Counted from the first letter of the stretch, positions 16,230-25,896 are shown. The stretch is 42,249 nucleotides of DNA from Syntrophorhabdus sp. PtaB.Bin027 (GCA_002067585.1 MVQO01000235.1:1-42249); one strand, 5' to 3'. The notes: a model not told the origin generated them from the letters alone. Numbers and translations are program-made.

Positions 16230-17924
16230 TCATCGATAAAAGGCTAGCTCCGGATAAAACACCTGTACGTTTTGGTTTGCGGCAAGGCATCTTTCGTTCT
16301 GGCAATCCAGCAGTTTTAGTTCTTGATTGGTTGTTTTTGCAGCACTGGAGAGATATTTCTTCTTTATGACAACGAAAACAGGCTGACCTGAATCAAGAAG
16401 GTTCCTGAATGCTGCCTGGTCGAGGAAGAACGGACGGGCATCAGGATACTTTGACCCCATGGCTAATTCGCCTTTGTAACAGGCAATATAAATCCTTTGC
16501 CTGGTATAGAACGGGAGGGTCTCTTCGAATGAACCATAATTTACAATGTATGCTGGTGTGGATTGGAAGTTGTTTATTGTTTTTGCGAGGCCCTTTGTAG
16601 TCGTATGTTTATCAATCACCCTGGTATTGACCATGAGCGCTATGACAATGACCAGTGAAAATGTGGTAAGGGCATAAAAGAATGGCCCGAAACGACGCAT
16701 AGATCTGATGCACATGAAGCAAATCATAACAGCGGAAACCAGGGCTATCCCGAGTTCAAGCCCCCATATGTCAGGCAGAATGTCTTGTATATACAGTTCG
16801 TCTTGCAGGTATTTTCCCAGTATTCCAGAAGCCCCAAGGAATCCTGCCATCATGACAGTGGCGAAGAAAACGAAATAGGCAATCACTTCACAGTTTGCTG
16901 GAACCGAATCTTGCTGCCGGGTGGCAAAGAAATAACCCAGTATTTGGGCAAGGGCAGGGAAGACGGGTAATATGTAAGGGGGAAGTTTGGAGCCTGAGAT
17001 GCTGAAAAAGGCAAACACAACGGCAGACCATATAAAAAAGAGACGCAGTTCTCTGACCCACCACAGCCTGATAATTACCCTGGGGAGAAAGACAGACCAT
17101 GGCAGCATGCCTAATGCGAGGACAGGTATGAAGTAATACAGGGGGCCGCTCCGGTTATGCCTTGTGGTAAGGAACCTTAAGACGTTCTGATCAAGAAAAA
17201 AGAAATGGAAAAATTCTTTTTCCTTGATTGACATTATGACGAACCAGGGCATGGTAATAATCGCAAAGATAAGAATGGCTCTGTAGCTCAGCAGGTCCTT
17301 CAGAAAAGAGAGGCGCTTTTCTGTGCGGAGATATATGAGGATGGTAACCCCCAGAAGGATCAAAGCTGCCGGCCCTTTTGCAAGGGTAGCCAGGCTAAGG
17401 CAGATGTGGAATAGATAAAAGAAAAGGCCCTTGTGAGTCAGATAATATTCATGAAAGGAAAGGAGTGCACCGAATAGCAAACAGGTAAAGAGCATGTCAA
17501 TGGTGACAATTCTTGCCATGGTAAAAAAGCCGAAACAGGAAATGAGGATTAGAGAACTAATGAACCCGGTCTTGGGGGAAAATCTTTTACAAGAGAAGAG
17601 GTAAAGAAGAATGCTGCAAAAAAAGGCAGCCAGTGCATTGGGGAATCTGAAGGACCACTCATTGATCCCAAACACTTTATAAGATGCTGCTGTGATCCAG
17701 TACAGCAGGGGTGGCTTCTCAAAGTAGCGCACGTAGTTGAGGTGTGGGACCAGATAATTCCCCTGTTCTACCATCTCGCGGGGGATTTCAGCATATCGAC
17801 CCTCATCAGGCTCCTTCAGAGAATAGCTATTGAGGTTGTAGAAAAAGAAAAGGTATGAAGCGGCAATGATCACAACAAGGTATATGGCTTTTCGCTTGCG
17901 AAGATCTCCAGGCAAGGCAATCAT
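16230..17924 (-). CDS. arnT: ArnT-like lipid A aminoarabinose transferase (GT83), copy 2
   Basis: A 564-residue polytopic membrane glycosyltransferase. The family signature is clear near the start: LKEPDEGRYAEIPREM (first periplasmic loop with catalytic acidic residues), then YFEKPPLLYWITA and about 11-12 further membrane helices, and a soluble C-terminal part. It should move Ara4N from undecaprenyl phosphate to lipid A on the periplasmic face. The frame is open upstream to 18377, but that stretch overlaps the previous gene and is not membrane-like. The ATG at 17924 gives the normal family length, although its Shine-Dalgarno is weak. Of the two copies this is closer to classical ArnT. Confidence 0.85.
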   Translation of the reverse strand: MIALPGDLRKRKAIYLVVIIAASYLFFFYNLNSYSLKEPDEGRYAEIPREMVEQGNYLVPHLNYVRYFEKPPLLYWITAASYKVFGINEWSFRFPNALAAFFCSILLYLFSCKRFSPKTGFISSLILISCFGFFTMARIVTIDMLFTCLLFGALLSFHEYYLTHKGLFFYLFHICLSLATLAKGPAALILLGVTILIYLRTEKRLSFLKDLLSYRAILIFAIITMPWFVIMSIKEKEFFHFFFLDQNVLRFLTTRHNRSGPLYYFIPVLALGMLPWSVFLPRVIIRLWWVRELRLFFIWSAVVFAFFSISGSKLPPYILPVFPALAQILGYFFATRQQDSVPANCEVIAYFVFFATVMMAGFLGASGILGKYLQDELYIQDILPDIWGLELGIALVSAVMICFMCIRSMRRFGPFFYALTTFSLVIVIALMVNTRVIDKHTTTKGLAKTINNFQSTPAYIVNYGSFEETLPFYTRQRIYIACYKGELAMGSKYPDARPFFLDQAAFRNLLDSGQPVFVVIKKKYLSSAAKTTNQELKLLDCQNERCLAANQNVQVFYPELAFYR

Positions 17925-18066
17925 ATTCTTTCGCAAAGACCGTATAGTTCGAGATCCATCACGATAAACCTTCTGGTTACCAAGATGGTGCAGGTGAAAA
18001 AATCCATGTAGTAGATCCTGATAAAAAACCTGGTGCAGTAGTAATTTAAAACCAATTCCGATCCTA

Positions 18067-19785
18067 TCAATTGTCCTTAGCGAGGTGAATATCGCTTTGA
18101 ACCGTATGGCTGTTTTTTCCAAGGAGTGTGAGCGTTCGCTCCCCACCCATTTTTTGCTGAAATATGATTGATAATTTTCCTGTGGAAAGCAGCTCGGTCT
18201 CAGCCTTCCTTTTCTTGTCCCTGGTAATGATAAAGACCTGTCCTTTTGTCTCGATAGTCTTTTCCAAATTTCCGGGGCCACAAATCTCGGTGAGGTAGCG
18301 CCCGGTGTAGAATGGCACAGCGCCCCGCAGGGTCTCATCTGCGCTATAGGCATAGAGTGGTTCGCTGGATGGTACAATAGCCATCAGTTCATGACAGAAG
18401 GGGACAAAGCTCTTGTGGATATCGACAACAGGTGCAACAGCCACGGCAGTGAAAACCATTCCAACAACAATTGGTATGATAGTTGTAACCCAGTATTTTC
18501 CAAAATTCTTGCTCCAGAGAAACCACATTGCTAAAACAGAGGATGGGACAATGAGCAACGAAAGCAACACAGTCGAAGGAAACAGGTTTGTACCACGAAT
18601 CCATGGATAGATTCCTTGTATGGAGCTATAGACAGGTACAGCGCTGATACCGATTACGGCAAAGATCGCAGTAAAGGCCCACAGAAAGGTCTTTTCGATT
18701 TTGTCTGCCAATCGATAAAGCATCGATTCCACGTACAATGAAGTGAGCAGTGCCATTGGTGCAAAAATAGGCATCAGGTAAAGTGTTCGTTTTGTAGAAG
18801 CAGCGCTGAGGAATACGATTCCTGCAAAGAACCAGCATTTTGCAAGGAGACGACCTTTCTCGGGTGGTGTTTCTGATTTGTCTGATCTCGAAAAGGCATG
18901 GATGAAAACTGGAACGAGTAATAGACTCCATGGAAGAAAGCCTACCGGGAACTCAATGAGGTAATAGTAAAAAGGGTGATGGTGGCCTGATGCTTCTCCT
19001 GAAATGGTTCCGGAGAACTTCCCCGGCAAGAATCTCTGGAGGTGATTGTGCAAAAGGAAGACGTCCAGATGTTCCTTTCCGCCTTGTTGCCACAGGGTGA
19101 TGAACCAGGGGAGTGTCAGGACAAGAAAGATAAGAATGCCCAGCCAAAGCCGCATTTTGATGATTTCTTTTATATTTTTGTCGGCAACAAGAAATGAAAG
19201 AATGCCAAGCCCGGGAATAACAATACCTATGAATCCTTTTGTATAGAAGGCGAAGGTGCACGAGATATAAAGAAGGATGTAGCACAGCAACTTTTTTCTG
19301 TTACTGTCAGACAGGTATCCCACTATGAAAAGACTCATGGCACAGGCAATAAAAAAAGTGAGCGCGCTATCGACTATTACTGTATGGGCTACCCTGAAGT
19401 ACTCCCCTGTGGTTGCGAGGATGATTCCGGAGAACAGTGCAATCTGCGGTCCAAACAGGAAATTGACCGTAAAGAACAGGACGAGAACAGTGGCAAACGC
19501 AAAGATTGCTGAGGGTATTCTTGCGACTCTGTCAGACACGCCCAGTGCTTTGAAGGTCAGAGCCAGAGTTGCGTAATAAAGAGGAGGCTCTTCAAGGAAT
19601 GGCCTCTGGTTTAGCATAGGCACTGCCCAGTTTCCTGTGAGTGCCATCTCCCTTCCAATCTCGGCAACCCTTGGTTCGTCTGCAGACCAGAGCCCATGGT
19701 TGGTGAGGCCAAAAGAGAAGAGTGGCACAACAATTAACACGAGATATATGAGGTTTTTCAGTCCTTTGTGCCCAGACCAATACAT
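18067..19785 (-). CDS. ArnT-like glycosyltransferase (GT83/PMT family), copy 1
   Basis: A 572-residue polytopic membrane protein with the same plan as the gene downstream: TM1, then GLWSADEPRVAEIGREM (periplasmic acidic motif), FLEEPPLYYATL, about ten more membrane helices and a C-terminal soluble domain. It has diverged from copy 2 (ADEPRVAEI against PDEGRYAEI), so the two may differ in donor or acceptor. A GAGGAGG lies 11 nt before the ATG, inside the loop of a large inverted repeat (19786-19852). The gap to copy 2 is 142 nt on the same strand, so they may share a transcript. Confidence 0.85.
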   Translation of the reverse strand: MYWSGHKGLKNLIYLVLIVVPLFSFGLTNHGLWSADEPRVAEIGREMALTGNWAVPMLNQRPFLEEPPLYYATLALTFKALGVSDRVARIPSAIFAFATVLVLFFTVNFLFGPQIALFSGIILATTGEYFRVAHTVIVDSALTFFIACAMSLFIVGYLSDSNRKKLLCYILLYISCTFAFYTKGFIGIVIPGLGILSFLVADKNIKEIIKMRLWLGILIFLVLTLPWFITLWQQGGKEHLDVFLLHNHLQRFLPGKFSGTISGEASGHHHPFYYYLIEFPVGFLPWSLLLVPVFIHAFSRSDKSETPPEKGRLLAKCWFFAGIVFLSAASTKRTLYLMPIFAPMALLTSLYVESMLYRLADKIEKTFLWAFTAIFAVIGISAVPVYSSIQGIYPWIRGTNLFPSTVLLSLLIVPSSVLAMWFLWSKNFGKYWVTTIIPIVVGMVFTAVAVAPVVDIHKSFVPFCHELMAIVPSSEPLYAYSADETLRGAVPFYTGRYLTEICGPGNLEKTIETKGQVFIITRDKKRKAETELLSTGKLSIIFQQKMGGERTLTLLGKNSHTVQSDIHLAKDN

Positions 19786-19852
19786 TTCCGGTTAGACCTC
19801 CTCTTTACTGATTTGCTCACGTCACAGGATATACAGTTCAAGCTAACCGGAA
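19786..19852. promoter_or_regulatory. Long-range inverted repeat around the ribosome-binding site of the first ArnT-like gene
   Basis: TTCCGGTTAG (19786-19795) and CTAACCGGAA (19843-19852) are perfect 10-bp complements 47 nt apart. One arm directly touches the start codon and the loop holds GAGGAGG. It could be an mRNA stem that presents or hides the ribosome site, or a pair of half-sites for a regulator. Confidence 0.5.
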
Positions 19853-19960
19853 GATTGCCGAAACCTTACTAATTTTTAATGTTGTATAAGATTTGTTTTT
19901 TACGGTGAGGCACCATAATTTGTTCTGTGATTTTCGGGTAGTACCATTTTTTGGTAATAG

Positions 19961-19989
19961 TTGACTTTTTTCACTAATTTTTATAGATT
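19961..19989 (+). promoter_or_regulatory. Promoter of the DUF465-ilvBNC-psd-pssA operon
   Basis: TTGACT (19961-19966), 17-nt spacer, TAGATT (19984-19989). The -10 lies within a perfect 12-bp palindrome TAGATTAATCTA (19984-19995), a candidate operator. A second small inverted repeat TACCA-N5-TGGTA is just upstream (19942-19956). No leader peptide or attenuator is seen. Confidence 0.55.
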
Positions 19990-20004
19990 AATCTACCATT
20001 GCCC

Positions 20005-20214
20005 ATGGAACAAAGCGAAAGTAAAGAAGATATCTATAACCGGGCTAAAACTCAACACGCCACCCTTGACCGAAGGCTGCAGATGTTAATGAAAAAGCCT
20101 TACCTTACAGATGATGAAGAGATGGAAGTAAGAATTTTAAAGAAAAAAAAGCTTTACTTTAAGGACATTATGGAGAGGGTTGGCGAGGAACCAAAAAAAG
20201 GGGAGAAGGATTGA
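20005..20214 (+). CDS. DUF465/YdcH-like small helical protein
   Basis: About 69 residues forming a helical hairpin. The pattern [11 protein letters not shown], then [28 protein letters not shown] is the DUF465 (YdcH) signature. The function of this family is unknown. The ATG at 20005 is preferred over a TTG two codons upstream; neither has a Shine-Dalgarno, and the -10 is only 15 nt before the ATG, so the leader is very short. Its stop overlaps the TTG start of ilvB, which makes it the first gene of the branched-chain amino-acid operon. Confidence 0.8.
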   Translation: MEQSESKEDIYNRAKTQHATLDRRLQMLMKKPYLTDDEEMEVRILKKKKLYFKDIMERVGEEPKKGEKD

Positions 20215-21905
20215 AGAAAACAGGTGCTCAGATATTTGTAGAGGCTCTCAAAATTGAGGGTGTTGAGAACATATTCTGTTATCCGGGTGGTGCCACGCTC
20301 AATATTACAGATGCTCTTACCGACCACAGCGAAATCCATCAAATTGTGGTGCGTCATGAACAGGGGGCGGTCCACGCCTCTGATGGTTATGCCAGGGCAT
20401 CAGGTAAAGTGGGTGTCTCCCTTGTCACGTCAGGCCCGGGTGCAACAAATACAGTAACAGGAATTGCCACAGCCTACATGGATTCAATCCCGATCGTAAT
20501 CTTTACGTGTCAGGTAAACACCATGCTTATTGGCAATGATGCCTTCCAGGAGGCAGATATTGTGGGGATAACGAGGCCTTGCACCAAGCACAGTTACCTC
20601 GTTAAGGATGTAAAGGATCTTGCGCGGATCATCAAAGAAGCATTTTATATTGCCCGTTCAGGCAGACCAGGGCCTGTTCTGGTGGATATACCAAAGGATG
20701 TTAGTTCAGGAATCTGCGATTTCAAATACCCTGAGAAGGTTAATATAAGAAGCTACCAGCCAACATATAACGGGCACCTGGGCCAGATCAAGAAAGCAAT
20801 AAAGCAGATTGCTGCTTCAAAAAAACCTGTTCTCTATACAGGAGGAGGAATCATTACTTCCGGCGCATCTGCAGAACTCGTTAAGTTTGCGGAACAACTG
20901 TCTATTCCTGTGGTTAATACACTCATGGGGTTGGGAGGGGTTCCGGGAGGTCACAAACTCTTCCTTGGTATGCTGGGTATGCACGGAACATACGCTGCAA
21001 ATATGGCCATAACCAGTTCTGACCTTATCATCGCAATTGGGGCCCGGTTTGACGACAGGGCTACCGGCAAGGTTGATGAGTTTGCTCCCCACGCAAAGAT
21101 CATTCATGTGGATATCGATCCTACTTCCATCAGCAAGAACATAAAGGTTGATATCCCTATCGTGGGCGACTCAAGGAGCGTCCTCAAAAAAATGGTTGAG
21201 ATTGTTGAGGCAGAGAAGGAAGAATTCAAGGCGTATAAGGCATCTATTGGGCCCTGGCTCAATGAGACTGAGCAGTGGAAGAAAAATTTCCCGCTTACAT
21301 ACGTCAGGAACGGAACATTAAAACCCCAGTATGTTATTGAGAAAGTCTTTGAATTGACCGATGGCAAAGCCATTATCGCCACCGAGGTCGGGCAGAACCA
21401 GATGTGGACTGCCCAGTTCTTCAAATTTCTTAAACCCAGAACATTGCTCACATCAGGTGGGCTGGGTACTATGGGGTTTGGATTCCCTGCTGCAATTGGA
21501 GCTCAAGTGGCTTTCCCCAAGAGCCTTGTTGTTGATATTGCCGGTGACGGAAGCATACAGATGAACATACAGGAGCTTGGAACTGCTGTTCAGTTCAACC
21601 TTCCTGTTAAGGTAGTTATTCTGAACAACGGGTATCTGGGCATGGTGCGGCAATGGCAGGAGCTCTTCTATGAGAAAAGGTATACCTGGACGTGCCTTGA
21701 GTGTGCCCCTGACTTTGTCAAGCTCGCGGATGCTTACGGAGCAGCAGGATACAGAATAGAGAGTGAGGATGAGGTCGAATCAGTTTTGCGAGAGGCATTC
21801 CATAATGGTAGGCCGACTCTGATTGATGTTAAGGTTAACCCTGAGGAGAGCGTTTACCCCATGGTTCCTGCCGGGGCATCTTTAAAAGAGATGCTTCTCG
21901 TTTAG
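20211..21905 (+). CDS. ilvB: Acetolactate synthase, large catalytic subunit
   Basis: A 564-residue thiamine-diphosphate enzyme that joins two pyruvates (or pyruvate and 2-ketobutyrate) as the first common step to valine, leucine and isoleucine. Seen are the catalytic Glu50 in [18 protein letters not shown], the FAD/central domain, and the C-terminal cofactor motif beginning GDGSIQMN and ending in NN about 30 residues later. Length is normal. The start is TTG at 20211, with GGGGAGAAGGA just upstream and a 4-nt overlap with the DUF465 stop. The regulatory subunit gene follows after 10 nt. Confidence 0.96.
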   Translation: MKKTGAQIFVEALKIEGVENIFCYPGGATLNITDALTDHSEIHQIVVRHEQGAVHASDGYARASGKVGVSLVTSGPGATNTVTGIATAYMDSIPIVIFTCQVNTMLIGNDAFQEADIVGITRPCTKHSYLVKDVKDLARIIKEAFYIARSGRPGPVLVDIPKDVSSGICDFKYPEKVNIRSYQPTYNGHLGQIKKAIKQIAASKKPVLYTGGGIITSGASAELVKFAEQLSIPVVNTLMGLGGVPGGHKLFLGMLGMHGTYAANMAITSSDLIIAIGARFDDRATGKVDEFAPHAKIIHVDIDPTSISKNIKVDIPIVGDSRSVLKKMVEIVEAEKEEFKAYKASIGPWLNETEQWKKNFPLTYVRNGTLKPQYVIEKVFELTDGKAIIATEVGQNQMWTAQFFKFLKPRTLLTSGGLGTMGFGFPAAIGAQVAFPKSLVVDIAGDGSIQMNIQELGTAVQFNLPVKVVILNNGYLGMVRQWQELFYEKRYTWTCLECAPDFVKLADAYGAAGYRIESEDEVESVLREAFHNGRPTLIDVKVNPEESVYPMVPAGASLKEMLLV

Positions 21906-21915
21906 GAGGCGAGAC

Positions 21916-22443
21916 TTGAGACATATTATTTCTGTTCTTGTTGAAAATGAATTTGGTGTGCTGTCGCGGGTTGCAGGGTTGTTCAGTGGCAGAGGATTCA
22001 ATATTGAGAGCCTTTGTGTTGCAGAAACTCTTGACCCCACCATATCGACCATGACTATTGTGACCAGCGGCAACGAAGCAATCATTGAGCAGGTTTTGAA
22101 GCAACTGAACAAGCTGATAAACGTAATCAAGGTGGTCGATTTCAAGGAACTGGATTACGTTTCGAGAGAAATGGTGCTCGTAAAAGTAAACGCAGAAGAG
22201 CGCACACGCGCTGAGATTCTTCGGATGACAGAAATATTCCGCGGCAAGATTATCGACGTGTCACCAAAAACCTATACCTTGCTCATTACTGGGGATGATG
22301 AAAAACTCAGGGCTTTCCTCACCCTCATCAAGCCTCTTGGCATCAAGGAACTGGTGAGAACCGGACCGATAGCCATAGCACGGGGCGAAAAAGTCATAAA
22401 GCTGAAAGATAAACCATTAGAAGGAGGAGAGGAAGATGGCTAA
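21916..22443 (+). CDS. ilvN: Acetolactate synthase, small regulatory subunit
   Basis: A 175-residue regulatory subunit. The N-terminal ACT domain is recognisable ([25 protein letters not shown], with [11 protein letters not shown]), which binds valine for feedback control. The C-terminal half ([18 protein letters not shown] onward) activates the large subunit. The start is TTG at 21916 with AGGAGG 7 nt upstream. Its 3' end overlaps ilvC by 8 nt. The long form is of the IlvN/IlvH (AHAS III-like) type. Confidence 0.95.
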   Translation: MRHIISVLVENEFGVLSRVAGLFSGRGFNIESLCVAETLDPTISTMTIVTSGNEAIIEQVLKQLNKLINVIKVVDFKELDYVSREMVLVKVNAEERTRAEILRMTEIFRGKIIDVSPKTYTLLITGDDEKLRAFLTLIKPLGIKELVRTGPIAIARGEKVIKLKDKPLEGGEEDG

Positions 22444-23434
22444 GATGTACTATGATAAAGATGCAGACCTGGGGGTCCTTAAAGGGACAAAAGTTGCTAT
22501 AATCGGTTACGGAAGTCAGGGACATGCGCAGGCCCAGAATCTTCGGGACAGCGGGGTCGATGTTATTGTTGCAGAACTGACGGGGACACCCAACTATAAA
22601 ATAGCTGTTGACCACGGGTTTAAGCCGGTATCCGCTTCAGAGGCGGCAAAAAAGGCCGACATGATACAGATTCTGGCCCAGGATAATCTCCAGGCCCAGC
22701 TCTATAAAACAGAAATCAAAGACAACCTTAAGAAGGGGAAGACCCTTGTTTTTTCGCACGGTTTTAATATTCATTACGGCCAGATTCTGCCTCCTGATGA
22801 TGTGGATGTAATTATGGTTGCTCCAAAAGGACCGGGCCACCTTGTGCGCCGTGAATTCGAACGCGGAGCAGGTGTTCCTTCCCTCATTGCTGTATTTCAG
22901 GATTATTCTAAAAAGGCAAAGAAGAAAGCCCTTGCCTATGCGAAAGGCATTGGTGCCACCCGCGCTGGGGTGTTAGAAACAACCTTTGCAGAAGAGACTG
23001 AAACAGATCTTTTTGGTGAGCAGGCTGTTCTGTGCGGTGGGGCATCTGAACTTGTGAGGGCTGGCTTTGACACGCTCGTAGAGGCTGGATATCAGCCGGA
23101 GATTGCCTATTTTGAGTGTCTTCACGAGCTAAAGCTCATTGTCGATCTCCTGTATGAGGGAGGAATCTCCTATATGCGATACTCCATCAGCGACACGGCG
23201 GAGTACGGTGACATGACCAGGGGAAGAAGGGTTGTGTCAGAGGAAACAAGGGAAGAGATGAGGGCAATCCTCCAGGAGATCCAGAGCGGTGAGTTCGCAC
23301 GGGAGTGGATACTTGAGAACATGGCAGGACGGCCCGTATATAATGCAATTAAAAGAATTGATAACGAACATCTGATTGAAAAAGTAGGGAAACAACTCAG
23401 GTCAATGATGGGGTGGATTGGGAGAAAGGGGTGA
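22436..23434 (+). CDS. ilvC: Ketol-acid reductoisomerase (class I)
   Basis: A 332-residue NAD(P)H- and Mg-dependent enzyme that isomerises and reduces acetolactate to dihydroxyisovalerate. The cofactor loop is GYGSQGHA (residues 24-31). His108 in [10 protein letters not shown] and the metal ligands in [14 protein letters not shown] are in place, and the C-terminal knotted domain is single, which defines the short class I form. GGAGGAGAGG precedes the ATG at 22436. The gene overlaps both neighbours, so it is embedded in the operon. Confidence 0.97.
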   Translation: MAKMYYDKDADLGVLKGTKVAIIGYGSQGHAQAQNLRDSGVDVIVAELTGTPNYKIAVDHGFKPVSASEAAKKADMIQILAQDNLQAQLYKTEIKDNLKKGKTLVFSHGFNIHYGQILPPDDVDVIMVAPKGPGHLVRREFERGAGVPSLIAVFQDYSKKAKKKALAYAKGIGATRAGVLETTFAEETETDLFGEQAVLCGGASELVRAGFDTLVEAGYQPEIAYFECLHELKLIVDLLYEGGISYMRYSISDTAEYGDMTRGRRVVSEETREEMRAILQEIQSGEFAREWILENMAGRPVYNAIKRIDNEHLIEKVGKQLRSMMGWIGRKG

Positions 23435-24075
23435 AAGAAGCCCTTATTGCAAAAGAAGGGCTGAAACTCATCATCCCTTCTTTTGTTCTTTCGATCATCT
23501 TCTACATATTTTTCTATTACTCCCTGGCTGTTCTGAGTATTTTATTCTTCTTATTCTGCCTTTTTTTCTTTCGCAATCCGAGAAGGTCATCCCGCGAGCC
23601 CATGGATCGCCTTATTTCTCCGGCTGATGGGAAGGTGACAGAAATAAAGGACATCGTGGAAAATGAATTTCTCGGCTATGAAGCGATACGGGTAAGTATT
23701 TTTATGTCTCTTGCCAGTGTTCATGTAAACAGATCTCCCATGGCGGGACGTATTATGCAAGTTGTACACCGGCCAGGTAAATTTGCCCTTGCCTGGAAAG
23801 CTGATGTGGACCAGGAGAATGAAAGGAATTATATTCTCCTTTCAGGAAATAATGAAAAGATACTGGTGGTTCAAATTGCAGGTTTTCTTGCACGGAGGAT
23901 CACTTCATATGTGCATGCTGGTGATACGGTGGCCAGATGCGAACCATTGGGTATTATTGCATTTGGTTCCCGGGTGGATATTTATTTTCCGAAGTCATAC
24001 GAATGTATGGTAAAATTACATGAGATGGTAACAGCAGGGAAAACACCCTTGGCCAGAAAAAGGGGGACATCATGA
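23431..24075 (+). CDS. psd: Phosphatidylserine decarboxylase (short form)
   Basis: A 214-residue proenzyme that makes phosphatidylethanolamine. Two hydrophobic segments near the N-terminus (about 11-48) anchor it. SPADGKV (63-69) and SVHVNRSPM hold the catalytic Asp and His regions. Autocleavage should occur at Gly179-Ser180 in [12 protein letters not shown], turning Ser180 into the pyruvoyl cofactor; this FGS form is typical of the short archaeal/bacterial subfamily rather than the LGST of E. coli Psd. GTG at 23431 overlaps the ilvC stop as GTGA with GGGAG upstream; a GTG six codons earlier is less likely. Confidence 0.92.
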   Translation: MKEALIAKEGLKLIIPSFVLSIIFYIFFYYSLAVLSILFFLFCLFFFRNPRRSSREPMDRLISPADGKVTEIKDIVENEFLGYEAIRVSIFMSLASVHVNRSPMAGRIMQVVHRPGKFALAWKADVDQENERNYILLSGNNEKILVVQIAGFLARRITSYVHAGDTVARCEPLGIIAFGSRVDIYFPKSYECMVKLHEMVTAGKTPLARKRGTS

Positions 24076-24839
24076 AACGAAGAAAACATAAAGGCATTTA
24101 TATACTTCCTAACCTGTTGACTTCAATAAGCCTTTTTGCAGGTTTCTATGCCATAATAGCAAGCATCAACCTGAAATTTTCCCATGCCGCCTATGCAGTA
24201 TTTGTTTCGGGAATATTCGATATGCTTGATGGGAGAGTAGCAAGGCTGACAGGATCTACGAGCCGCTTTGGCGTAGAATTCGATTCTCTTTCAGACGCCA
24301 TTGCTTTTGGCGTTGCCCCTGGTATTCTCGTATACATGTGGGCATTAAAAGGCTATGGACGTTTTGGTTGGCTCGCAGCCTTCCTGTTTGTAGCGTGTGG
24401 AGCTTTACGGCTTGCCCGTTTCAATGTCCAGGCTGATAATGCTCAAAAGAGAAGTTTCCTTGGCCTCCCTATCCCGGCTGCAGCTACAACAATAGCAGGT
24501 TGTGTCCTTTTTTATTCCTGGCTTGGCTACTCTGACGGAATCAAGACGGTCTTTATGCCCATACTCGTCTACCTTCTTGCTCTGCTTATGGTCAGTGATA
24601 TCCGTTATTACAGCTTCAAGGACATGTCGTTTTTCAGGGGAAGGCCTTTCAGATCGACTGTTGCAGCTATCCTTTTTCTTGTAATAATTTTCATTGAGCC
24701 AGAGGTAACGCTTTTTCTGGTAACCTCACTCTATGTTCTGTCAGGACCGATCTATACGCTCCTTGCGAAAAAGAAGATTATTCTTGAGAATGCTCCCCGC
24801 CCGAAAGAAAATCAAGCAGGGTCAGATGGTCTTCTATAA
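24072..24839 (+). CDS. pssA: CDP-diacylglycerol-serine O-phosphatidyltransferase
   Basis: A 255-residue integral membrane enzyme that makes phosphatidylserine, the substrate of the psd product encoded just upstream. The CDP-alcohol phosphotransferase signature runs from Asp50 (DMLDGRVARLTG) to Asp75 (FDSLSD) with all acidic residues present. About seven membrane helices follow. The start overlaps the psd stop as ATGA. The last 62 nt overlap the convergent HAD gene. In many related genomes leuA follows this block, but here it does not. Confidence 0.94.
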   Translation: MKRRKHKGIYILPNLLTSISLFAGFYAIIASINLKFSHAAYAVFVSGIFDMLDGRVARLTGSTSRFGVEFDSLSDAIAFGVAPGILVYMWALKGYGRFGWLAAFLFVACGALRLARFNVQADNAQKRSFLGLPIPAAATTIAGCVLFYSWLGYSDGIKTVFMPILVYLLALLMVSDIRYYSFKDMSFFRGRPFRSTVAAILFLVIIFIEPEVTLFLVTSLYVLSGPIYTLLAKKKIILENAPRPKENQAGSDGLL

Positions 24840-25431
24840 AACCATGTTCCGCAATTTCTTTATTTTTGTAGGCAATGAACTTCACACCTGAGGAAAGCGC
24901 GGTCTCTCTGTCCACTCCAGAGTCTCCAATGTAAAGCGTCTTCTCTCTGTCATATTTCAGAGTGGTGAGTATCTTTTCTACTGATTCCGGATGGGGCTTT
25001 GGATGTTTTACATCGAGGGCTGTAACAACCATTTCAAAGTATGGATCGAGCTTAAACCGCTCCATGATATATTTCATAGATGTGGTGCGGTTGGTACTGA
25101 TTGCCCTTCCTATATTTCGCTCTTTCAATTCGGTTAATGTCCTGATTAGGTTTGGCTCCATTTTGAGATAGACAACAAAATCACCAAGATTGACCGTCTT
25201 GAGCAGATCACGTGCCTTTTGTTCGAGCTTGCCATCATGCTTAAAGAGATGGGTAATCGATTCATACACTGTATGTGTATGACAGTACCATAATTCATCA
25301 GGAGTGAGCGGTCCTCTTTCTGTCGATGTGGCAATGTAATTATAGAGGCGCGAATTAGCATCAAGGGAATCAAAAAGCACCCCGTCACAGTCATAGATAA
25401 CGCACTCAACTTCCCATTTTGGTTTTACCAT
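24778..25431 (-). CDS. HAD-superfamily hydrolase (phosphoglycolate phosphatase-like)
   Basis: A 217-residue HAD phosphatase with a helical cap (subfamily IA layout). Motif I is YDCDGVLFDS (nucleophile Asp14, acid/base Asp16), motif II is in AISTNRTT, motif III is the Lys in VKHPKPHPE, and motif IV is YIGDSGVDRE. Substrate unknown; phosphoglycolate or pyrophosphate would be usual for this subgroup. AGGAG lies about 11 nt before the ATG. It runs tail to tail into pssA with a 62-nt coding overlap. Confidence 0.88.
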   Translation of the reverse strand: MVKPKWEVECVIYDCDGVLFDSLDANSRLYNYIATSTERGPLTPDELWYCHTHTVYESITHLFKHDGKLEQKARDLLKTVNLGDFVVYLKMEPNLIRTLTELKERNIGRAISTNRTTSMKYIMERFKLDPYFEMVVTALDVKHPKPHPESVEKILTTLKYDREKTLYIGDSGVDRETALSSGVKFIAYKNKEIAEHGFIEDHLTLLDFLSGGEHSQE

Positions 25432-25475
25432 ACCTGAACATTCTCCTGATGTTGATTTCTGAGATTTTAGGTTTG

Positions 25476-25510
25476 TCTCTGAACTCGAAACTCACAACCT
25501 GAAACTCGGT
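25476..25510. repeat. Degenerate 7-nt tandem repeat
   Basis: Five consecutive heptads, for example ACTCGAA, ACTCACA and ACCTGAA. It lies in the 480-nt gene-free gap 25432-25953, which otherwise holds two further periodic repeats and the promoter of the following gene. Confidence 0.45.
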
Positions 25511-25658
25511 TCCTTCCCCATGATTCTACCCTGTATTGAACAAAATTCAAAGAGAAAAGAAGCCGTTAGCGTGAAAGGGAAGAAGCAAAAAAAAGGTGAC
25601 AAAGACAAAGCAGGAAGTAAAGAGAGTTGAAAACGCACTGTGCGATGGTCAAACATCG

Positions 25659-25679
25659 ATTACTGATTACGCGTCACGG
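25659..25679 (-). repeat. Degenerate 7-nt tandem repeat, minus orientation
   Basis: On the minus strand three heptads read CCGTGAC, GCGTAAT and CAGTAAT. The same lead heptad CCGTGAC occurs in the opposite orientation at 26434, on the other side of the HAD gene. Confidence 0.45.
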
Positions 25680-25803
25680 TCTCTGGCCATAACCCATAAT
25701 AGCCCCATGCCTGACTTGCAAACTTAAAGGAGCTAAGAATTGTAAGGACAACTCCAGTATTAAACAGCCCATTTTTGAGTGAGACGGGAAGAATCACTGT
25801 TGT

Positions 25804-25848
25804 TGTTCAAAGGGTTTGAACCGTTAAAACAGATCAAATGGTCTGGAT
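25804..25848. repeat. Degenerate 9-nt tandem repeat
   Basis: Five nonamers with loose consensus nGTTnnAAn, for example TGTTCAAAG, GGTTTGAAC and CGTTAAAAC. The consensus is like that of the nonamers at 13112-13183. Confidence 0.45.
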
Positions 25849-25896
25849 GGAGGGGGAGACATGGACCCCAGAAGTGTGTAACTCCTAAAATTTATA

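Noticed and set aside
17925..18377. N-terminal extension of the second ArnT-like frame by 151 codons
   Set aside because: Most of it overlaps the 3' end of the first ArnT-like gene in another frame, is not membrane-like, and is not needed for normal ArnT length.
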